Assembly: GCF_031755915.1 (NCBI RefSeq)
Contig: NC_083387.1
Coordinates: forward strand, 21,905,001-21,969,000
From: Ziziphus jujuba
Taxonomy: Eukaryota > Streptophyta > Magnoliopsida > Rosales > Rhamnaceae
Reading direction: 5' to 3'
DNA: 64,000 nucleotides
Position numbers and translations under genes: made by a program. The notes beneath the pieces were generated by a model. It had not been told where the DNA came from, did no database searches, and saw only the letters and a list, made by a program, of their open reading frames with translations. Positions 55,544-64,000 of the stretch are shown here, piece by piece (position 1 is the stretch's first letter; each line of letters begins with the position of its first letter).

Positions 55544-57716
55544 TATGGGATAAATGTTTTATTTATAAATATCTCTCCATAGCTATTCTAAATTTTAATA
55601 TATTTTAAATATATAAAATTTCTTGCAAAAATAAATTAAAAAATGAAAAAATAATAAAAGAAGATTTTCATTAAAACCAAAAGTTTACATTAATTTTGTA
55701 TGTGATTACAACAAAACAAAGAGTAATTAAATAAATATTATATAGTATATTTCAAGTTTTAATTATAAATATATTTTTATATTAAGTTGTAACTCAAAAG
55801 TGTGATATAACTAAGAAATTGCTAATAAGTATAAAATCAAAAAGTATAACAAGAGTTTAAATCAGTGAGATTTAAAAAAAAAAAAAATAGAAAGTAGATA
55901 ATATGCAAAAATTAAAAATGATAATGGTGTATGTAAATGATAAAAATTTCTAAAACACAAAAAACAATTATAAAAATAATAAAATTAAAACCAAAAGCAC
56001 TTAGGCTATACAGGGTAAGTTGGTAAATTAAATGAAAAATTTGAAAAAAAAAAATAAGAAGGAAACAAATTTGAGGGGGAGCACTACCACTCGGCCCGCC
56101 GCCGATGCTTGAAAAAAAAAAATGCCTCTCATTTAATGAAATCAAACCTAACTTAAAAAAAATAATAATAATAAAAAAAATAAAAAGAAGGCTCTCATTT
56201 AATGAAATCAAACCTAACTTAACTAGGGAAATCTGGATTTTTTATTTTTTTTTTTAAAACAAGGTTCTTGATTTTCAATTAATAACAAAATTGATAAGGG
56301 TGAGCCACACGCAAATGTCTCCCATTTATCCACTGTATTTCAGAGTGTAAGAAGTTTTTATTTATTTATTTTTTTTATTTAAACTTCTAAAAATATATGA
56401 GATTTTTTTGTTTAGATTTTTCAAAAGGTTATCCATCCTATCAACCGATATTGTTTCCCATCTACTGTTTCCCATCTACTTATGATACTCCATAGTGTAT
56501 AGGATTTTTCTTGTTCAGACTTTCTAGGAGGTTACTTATTCTATGACACTTTGATCAAAAGCATATGAGTTTATTTGTTCAGACTTTTTAGGAGATCAAT
56601 TATCCTAGAATTGCTTCTACAGGAACATGTTTAACTCTAAGATTAAAAACCCTAAAACTAGTTGCTTTGAAAAGTCTTCTGTTGTTAAAAGAGTATCTAT
56701 TTTATATTTGAAATATCACCATTTCACACCTAAACAAAATAGGATTAGATATTAGGTAGCCTTCGCCAGTAAGGTAATCTGCCAATGCATTACACCCATC
56801 CACATTTACCATGGTGATATGCCACTGGTTCACCGTTGGTTGTCAGCCCTAGTATATTTTTCACTTATCTTACCATTTCTTATCTCGCATCATTCAGGGT
56901 TCACCAATCTTCTAAATCCCCCATTTTAATATAATAGAAAATTATTATTAACTTATTATATCATATCATTCATATAATAATAACATAAAAAACATTTTCC
57001 TATGAATATTTATTAAAAAAAAAACACATTTTTTTGTTTGGAATATTGTAGAATCATGAATCATATTTATTTTTCCTAAAACCAAAAAAAAAGAAAACAA
57101 AAAAAAAAAAAGAAGAAGGATCATATTGAATTTGTAAAGTAGTAAAGAATTAAGCCTTTTCCAATAGTAGGACAATAAAAATAAAAATAAAAATGCTTTC
57201 ATATTTAAAAAAAAAGTATACTCTCATCTCTCTAACAATTTTTTTTCTTAGCTAATAATTATGAATTCAAATTTCCATATTTCATATTAAAAAATAAAAT
57301 AAAATAAAAGGGTTTTTTTTTTAACATTTTAATACCATTAGTTTTGGAAAATTACACATTCAACCCATCAAATTTAAAATGTTACAATTAAGTCCCTTAA
57401 ATTTTAATTGATTATATTTTAATAAAATCCAATTTTTGGCTAATGACATATGGCAGATGGAGGATACTAAAATTCAAATATTTGAAAGTAGATCGCCTAG
57501 ACTGTAAGAAATAAGATTAGAGGGCTTGCATAGCAATAATAAACCATATTGCATTTTAATATTGATCATAAGGAGTTACTTAAGATAGAACCTTTTAATC
57601 ATGATTATCTATTACCATCAATCATATAAAACTGCAATAAACTTAAATTTAAAAATCTAAACTATAATATTTAAAACTTGAAAATAAAAAATGTAACTTT
57701 TTAAAACGAAAGAATA
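55544..57716. other. AT-rich non-coding tract, copy B
   Basis: Collinear with 18644-20580. A copy-B-only insert lies at about 55990-56220, with a 30-bp direct repeat (CTCTCATTTAATGAAATCAA at 56133 and 56192) and a small GC-rich island (CTCGGCCCGCCGCCGATGC near 56091-56109). A 14-bp doubling (GTTTCCCATCTACT) is at 56452-56479. No gene is recognised. Confidence 0.65.
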
Positions 57717-58016
57717 TTAAAATACAATAAATCCAAAATAAGTATACAAGAATATCTTGTCCTTTCTCAGTCGTAGATTTGCGAATTTAAGGGAATAATA
57801 GTCATGAATGCCATTATGATAGAATATAGTGGAAGCCTGAGCAATGGCAACTGAAGTATTAATGCTTACATAGAAAACACACACGGAACTGTCAAAAGTG
57901 GGACACCTGAACGTTTCTGTGTCTTCTATCTCAAAACAAGAAGTGGAGGGACCTTTCTTATAAGAAGACATAGACATGCAGGGACCTTCTGGAACGGAAA
58001 GTTGATCTGACCTCAC
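57717..58016 (-). repeat. Triplicated conserved block, copy B (possible exon relic)
   Basis: Counterpart of 20641-20880. The minus-strand open frame is 99 aa here because a stop upstream is lost. It has PSTSCFEIEDTETF and VCVFYVSINTSVAIAQASTI; copy A reads PSTSCFEIEDKETF and VCVFYVNINTSAAIAQASTI. The family is not recognised. Confidence 0.45.
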
Positions 58017-58435
58017 TGGAAAAACATTTGATATTAAACAAACAAAAATACGAAAATCTCGAAGAAAAATGAAGATTCAATAGTTAGGAAATATGTTTAC
58101 TCAACAGAATTAAAATTTTTAAAACCCATTGTCTAATACATGTTTTTCCCAAAAAAAGAAAAAAAAAAAAAAAACAGGCAGCTTATCTTGTTCTTGATCA
58201 AAACAATAAAAAAAAAAAAAAATTCTGTGAAATTGGGTTCCATTGAGGTATTACCATTTATCAGTACTAATAAGAACTTGTATTAAAAAACTGGACAAAA
58301 AGTAACATGTAAATTTTATCCTTTTTTTTTTTTTTTTTTTGGTATATTGAAAACTATAGTTACATTCAATTTGCTATACTTGAAGATATCTTTGTATTTT
58401 TAAAATTTAGAATAGAACTCTCGCATTTTATTTAT

Positions 58436-59081
58436 ATTGTGACGCCATCCATTTTACACGTAATCTTTTGAAATGTTCACATATAAATTGACAGCCTATT
58501 ATTTTTTTATAGGACAAAAAATATAAGTTGAGACTAGTTATGAAAATGTAGTAATGTCAAATTACAATTTAACCAATTTTATTTAAATGAAAATAAGACA
58601 ATTCATATGTGAAAATGTTAAAATAAAAAATGCGTGTATAAAATAGGTGATATTGAAATAAAACTAATAAAGACGTAATTTCCAAAATATAATTAAACAT
58701 TTATATGCAAAATTGGTAAAATATAGGGAGTGGTAAAGTAGTTTTTTTTTATTTTCTATATTAACTTTTTTCTGCATCCATAACTCAATTATTTTGTTCA
58801 CTAAAGTAGTCAATCTAATATTTAGTTAAAAAAATAAAAATAAAAATAAATAGTAAATGCCTGCATTAAATTTCAAACTAATTGTAGGATATATTTAAAG
58901 TCTAATCATTACCATGAGCAGCTTATTACAAGTCTTTCAATTTATATTCACACTCAATTTATGATGCTTGTTGATGTGTTTTGTATTTTAAAAGTAGGAA
59001 ACTTTTATTTATACCTTTACAGATTTTTTATTATTTTAGTTTGATTTTATATTTTTTTAAATTATTATTAATATTTTTCAG

Positions 59082-59118
<37 letters not shown>

Positions 59119-59804
59119 TAGATTCATTTACTAATTTTTTTTCCTTTTTACCTAATTTTAATAGTTAAAGATAAAAAAAAAGTTAAAAATCTCTATTTTA
59201 TAATTGAATAATATTGAAAAAAATATAATTTTCATTAATTATTAAAATTAACTGGTACAAATTAATAAAACTGATAAAATAGTCTCTTTTGATAATTTTA
59301 GAAAACTAAAAAAAAAAAAAAAGATAAATGATGATTTTAAAAAGTGTAGTATCTAAATGAAATAATAATAAAATTAAAAGAGTATCAATGAAATTCTCTT
59401 TTAAAACTTTACAGTAGAACATATATTGCAATACCATCCGTTTTATACATAATCTTTTGAAATTATTATTTACCCCAAAAAAGAAAAAAAACTTTTGAAA
59501 TTTTCAAATATAAATTAAAACTTTGATTTTACTGGATGAAAAATATAAATTGAGACTATGAGAATGTACCCATGATAATATTACAATTTAATTAATAAAT
59601 TGAGACAATGAGAATGTACTCATGTACATATTACAATTTAATTAATTTACATGAAAAAAAGACAATTCATATGTGAAAATGTTCAAACGAATATGTGTAT
59701 AAAATAGGTAATATTGCAACAAAACTAAAATGCACATAAGAGATTTTTTGCACATAATTTCCAAGGTATAAAGACATGCAAAATTGGTAAAACATAGGGA
59801 GTGA
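58436..59804 (+). repeat. Old tandem repeat of about 1 kb, copy B
   Basis: The pair 58436-58740 and 59418-59804 corresponds to the pair upstream of the MSL gene in copy A. Copy B adds a further 60-bp local duplication at about 59548-59640 (GAGACTATGAGAATGTACC, then GAGACAATGAGAATGTACT). No MSL gene follows at this end. Confidence 0.8.
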
Positions 59805-60003
59805 TAAGGTAATATTTCGTTTGTTAAAAAAAAGAAGTACTTTTTTTTTTATTTTTTTTATTAGTGTCTTTTTTTTAATCTCTTCGAATTTTTACATGCA
59901 AATCTCATTTATTTATTTTTTTCACTAAAACACGCATATTTAAAATTTAGTAAATTCAAACCAAATTATTGAATATCTTAAAGTCTAACCTATATAGCTA
60001 TTA

Positions 60004-60034
<31 letters not shown>

Positions 60035-60383
60035 GAAAGAAAGAAAATACTAAAGAGATTTTATTCACAAAGTAAAAGGTTACAATTTGTTGTACCTCTC
60101 ACCTTTAAGGGAACTCCTTTGATATCGGCAAAATTGACAATATTTACCATGTCATGTGTACATAATAAACATCACTCTTTTTACACATCCTTTTAGTATA
60201 ACAATAGAGCATTTATGTGATAAGATTCCTATCTTTACATCATTTTATTTTAAATAAAAATTCATATATTAAACACATAGTACAATTATTTAAGGCACAT
60301 ATTTATGATACATACTATATAAGATTTTTTATTAAATACTTTATGTCTTGTCAAAGTCTTGTCCAAATCCACCACGCTTCTTG
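59805..60383. other. Unique AT-rich DNA after the duplication
   Basis: It contains a TA tract at 60003-60025 and otherwise AT-rich sequence. The open frame at 59969-60196 is created by the TA repeat. Nothing coding is recognised. Confidence 0.6.
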
Positions 60384-62030
60384 CTAGTTAGCATCGGGAT
60401 AGAATTGATCATCATGAGGTTTAGATGGACATGGTTCTATCCTTCTCACTAGGCAGTCCTGCTTTTCAAGATATAGTTGAGTTGTTGGAGTGGCAAGAGA
60501 GGTTGGAGGAGTTTTGCATTGTGCATCAAAAGGAGGGCATTCATAGATTTCTCCAAGGATTTTTTGCATTGTCATGCATTCTTGAAAACCTCCTATGTCG
60601 ATCCATCTGAAACTTCCCTTAAAAGGATGATCATGAAATATTAGAATAATCAAAGAAGGAATTATATTATTCCATATTTCATTTTGCTTGATGATGACCA
60701 TCATAGCTTTATTAATGACTATCCCATTGATCATAGCCAAGTTATCAAAATCCAAGAATACCGTCTTGAATAACTTTTGTAGATGTGTCAAATCTCTTTG
60801 AAACCAATTTTTTGTCTTCTATTCCTTGTTGGGAGATACTGAAATACGTAATTTGTTTGAAGAGGAATCATGTTGGTGAAATAATTAGAGAGTTCAAGCA
60901 TGCATTTTCCCAATAAGATGTTAATCTTGAATGACTCCCTTTTGCTGATGTGCTTTCGCTTTAAATTTGAAGAAATCTTCTCTTTTAATTCTCCAGGGAG
61001 ATTCTGCCAAATGTTTGGATCTTGGGTCTGCATTTTAGGTTCTTAGGACCTAAGAAGATAGTTCTCTCCATTAGTATCTAGACTGCTGCTGCCAGCTATC
61101 ATTATTATGGACATTTCTTGTTCGTCCAATAGTCTGGATAAGTAATCTCCAAGTATATTATTTTTTCCTTCTATGTATCTTATAGAATACTTATATTTGG
61201 ATAGCCATTCAACCCATCTAACTAGCTAGGGATTAGGAATCTTTGAAGTGATGAAAGAGAGATGTGGGATGTGTGCTGAAGCATAATTGATTGTTTTTAG
61301 AAATTGTTGGATTTGCTTCCTTCTTTTTAATTCATCCGGGAACTCCTTGGCTTTTTTGGTGATATGATCTTGAGGAACTATTTTTCCTTATTTGATCTTT
61401 AAACCAAGAAAATCTACATCAATTATGCCTATCGTCATTTTTGTTTCGAATAGGGCTAACCCATATTCAAATGTTAGCTCCTGAAACCTTCTAAGATGTT
61501 GCTTATGCTCTTCTACACTTTTGTTGAAGATAAGAACATCGTCTATGTATACTAAATAATGTTCTTTAAGTGGAGCATAAACTTTATCCATACGATGTTG
61601 GAACTCTGATGGAGCATTCTTTAATCCAAACTGTATAACATTCCATTTCCAGTGTCCATGGGGAACTATGAAGGCTGTTTTGTGCCTATTTTCTTCTGCA
61701 ATGTCAATCTGCTAGAATCCTAATTTCACGTCGAACTTTGAGAAGATTTTAGCTCCATGCATTCTTTTCGAGAGTTTATCTTTTCTTGGTACTGGATACC
61801 TTATATCTTGAAGACATTCGTTTAGTTTTCTATAATAATGATCAACCTTTTCTTTCCTCATACTCATTCTGAATGTTACTGACATAGAATGCTGGGCCTA
61901 CCCATTGAGATCAGGATTTTCTGATTAATCCTAAAGCTAGGAGGGATCGATCTCCTCTTTGCATAACTGCTCATCATTTGGCATTCCAAAATGTAAGGCA
62001 ATCTAATGTGGCATCTTCCAACTTGGGAGA
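60384..62030 (-). pseudogene. Endogenous pararetrovirus-like (Caulimoviridae) RT/RNase H remnant
   Basis: On the minus strand, from about 62000 leftward, broken frames show reverse transcriptase: a KIFSKFD block near 61745, FGLKNAPS near 61630, and a catalytic YIDD within 61388-61591 followed by an FLGLKI block. After a stop come a FPDEL...RRKQIQQFL block near 61330 and an RNase H tail with YIEGKNN and DYLSRL near 61140-61185. Two further frames (61033-60788 and 60791-60384) follow. The block after reverse transcriptase and the RNase H tail look more caulimovirid than Ty3/gypsy; no LTRs are seen. Several stops and shifts make it inactive. A divergent gypsy element is the main alternative. Confidence 0.62.
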
Positions 62031-62359
62031 GAAAAAAAGTTTTTTTTTTTATCTTTTACAAAATTTATTTGATCTGTTAGCATAGCATTGCAGCAGAAGT
62101 TTTTCTCGTTCAAATTATTTCTTTTAAATATATATATATATATATATATAATTTATGGTAGAAAAAGATGACACGAATTGCCATATATCTCGCTATCACA
62201 TCTATACGTCACGTAGGGACAATTTTTCATGATTACAACCAAAGACAGCCACCCAGCCACCAGCATATCTATCAAAAGTATATAATCACTATTTAATTGA
62301 TAAATATATCAGTGTAATCTATAAATGGACATGTGAATCTTTAAAGTAATAGTTATTAC

Positions 62360-62395
<36 letters not shown>

Positions 62396-62418
62396 AGAAG
62401 ATAAGATGATACTTTTAG

Positions 62419-62452
<34 letters not shown>

Positions 62453-64000
62453 TATAATAATTTATCCTTCTTAGTGTCTTCTACCGATATGTGAATGTAA
62501 GGATCTATAAATTGAATCAACTTTCTCACTTAATCCTCTACCATTATTCGAATGTCTATATATTAAATATGCTTATTCCTCTATCATTATTCGAATATCT
62601 ATACATTATATATGCTTATTATTCATAAAATATATTCCATACAAATTTGAGTTTTTTTACTGTTATATCACCATGTATACCACGGCATATACCCAAATTT
62701 ATTTATTTATTTGCATTGGCTGAAATATGATTTTTTTTTTTTAAAGATGGAGATATAGAGATTTAAATTAAAAATTTAAAACAATGATAAATGATTTTAT
62801 GATTGTTAATCACTCTATTTAAAAAAATATATATATTACTATTTATCATCGTTAGTTATAATGATCATGGAAATCTAAATGAATTGATTTATTTAAAATG
62901 ATTTATAAATTAAATTGTCATATGGACAAATGAAATGTATTTAGTAGTAATTATTTTTTTTTTCTAAATGCTTTTATTTTGTGGCACTTTTGTCTGATAG
63001 CATTTCATAGAACAAAAATAATTAAGTTTTGGAAGCAATCATAGTCGCTTACGTACGAGACTTGCAAGAATAGTTTTCACTGGTAAGCTCAAGGACATAC
63101 AATTAGTATCAGATAGATCAATATATAAACTCAGATAGTGAAAAAGCTGACCTCAATCAAAAAATTTTGGCACCGCACGATTTATATCCACTGCATAAAA
63201 TGTAAGATTGTAACACTTAGCATGCGTGTCATTTTTTTCACTCGAAGATCGTATGGTATACAGGCTGAACCTTGTGCACTAAGCTTGAGGAGGTCAAGTA
63301 CTGGTCTGCTCGAGGAGGTTTACGTCTATGTTTGTGTTAAAAATTTTACTACTTGTCACAGCTGTTCATTATTACTACTTAAACTACAGCCCATTTTGTT
63401 CGTAATTAACATTAACAAAAAAAGAAATCCATATGATCAAAGTAAATACAATGAATATCCAACTATGATGATGTGCATTGCAATTAAAAGAATTTAAAGT
63501 CTGTAAAACATTAAAAATTGAAAGTAAAATTACAAATTTAAGTCACAGATTTGGGTTTATATATATATATATATATATTACCTCTCTTATTATGATGTTA
63601 TAATCATCTTGGGTAAAATATTTTCTACATACAAAGTTATATTTTAAATGTTTATATGTGGTTTTTTCTTTTTTTTAATACACAATTGTATTTAGTGTTA
63701 AGTTTTTACTCAAGTAGTTCTTAAGTGCACATTATAATCTATTCAATCAATTTAATTAAAACTCGAATTATTTTTTTAATAATTAATAATGACATCGTGG
63801 TGGTGTTTCCCGACTCAATATTCTTTAGTGAGAAATAAGGCTCTTTAAAGGATAGAGAATTAAATTGATTATCATAATTTAAGCAAAAAGATGTCATTGT
63901 AATTGTCATAATAAATTTTGTTTTAAATAATTGTGATTTCTCCATTTTTCACATTAATATGAAAACACAATAAGATGACAGATTTTATTGCTAACTGTTT
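62031..64000. other. AT-rich, microsatellite-bearing terminal region
   Basis: TA tracts are at 62130-62150, 62363-62391 and 63560-63578, and an ATT run at 62422-62452. Two 42-bp direct repeats (CCTCTA[C/T]CATTATTCGAAT...) are at 62537-62578 and 62579-62621. The open frame 63138-63497 has no recognised family. No gene is supported. Confidence 0.6.

Larger units (their letters stand above)
31776..59804 (+). repeat. Segmental duplication, copy B
   Basis: Direct-orientation counterpart of copy A. It is about 28 kb long here because it contains a nested copia, a 488-bp insertion and a CACTA element that copy A lacks. The right end is sharp at 59804. The left limit is at or left of the copia LTR at 31776; the matching part of copy A is outside the window. 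Confidence 0.92.

Noticed and set aside
59969..60196. 75-aa open frame after the duplication
   Set aside because: Begins across a TA microsatellite giving a Tyr-Ile run; the rest has no recognisable features.
63138..63497. 119-aa plus-strand open frame near the window end
   Set aside because: Mixed composition, no motif recognised, and no supporting splice sites or start context.

Overview
The window looks like intergenic and genic DNA from a eudicot plant nucleus. It is very AT-rich, has plant-type LTR retrotransposons, hAT, CACTA and PIF/Harbinger-like elements, and holds one intact intron-containing plant gene. The species cannot be fixed from the sequence alone.

The backbone is a large direct segmental duplication. 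Copy A runs from the window start to about 22650; copy B runs from about 31776 to 59804. Both copies share a minus-strand Ty1/copia element, a plus-strand Ty3/gypsy element with the same CTTTA target-site duplication (TSD), and about 8 kb of AT-rich non-coding DNA. Each copy then took its own insertions. Copy A gained a hAT element (373-3976), a 3.3-kb probable solo LTR (4732-8016) and a PIF/Harbinger-like MITE (15978-16418). Copy B gained a nested plus-strand copia (34668-39419), a 488-bp insertion (48034-48521) and a 5.0-kb CACTA element (50537-55540). Because one copy holds the empty site for each insertion in the other, most element boundaries and TSDs can be read directly.

Between the copies (22650-31776) lies the only clearly functional gene, a five-exon MscS-like mechanosensitive channel (22810-27467, 897 aa, MSL6/8-like). 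Its start codon is about 160 bp beyond the duplication breakpoint. Further along are an orphan Raf-like kinase exon (about 30006-30149) and a third, diverged copy of a short block that also occurs inside both duplication copies. After copy B the window holds a broken reverse-transcriptase/RNase H region of caulimovirid (endogenous pararetrovirus) type on the minus strand (60384 to about 62030), then simple-repeat-rich DNA.

The most unusual object is the CACTA element. It shows no transposase. Its interior is built from about a dozen imperfect hairpins of the GGCGATGCA/TGCATCGCC type, and from a tandem array whose unit carries a decayed tRNA-like sequence closest to plant tRNA-Pro.
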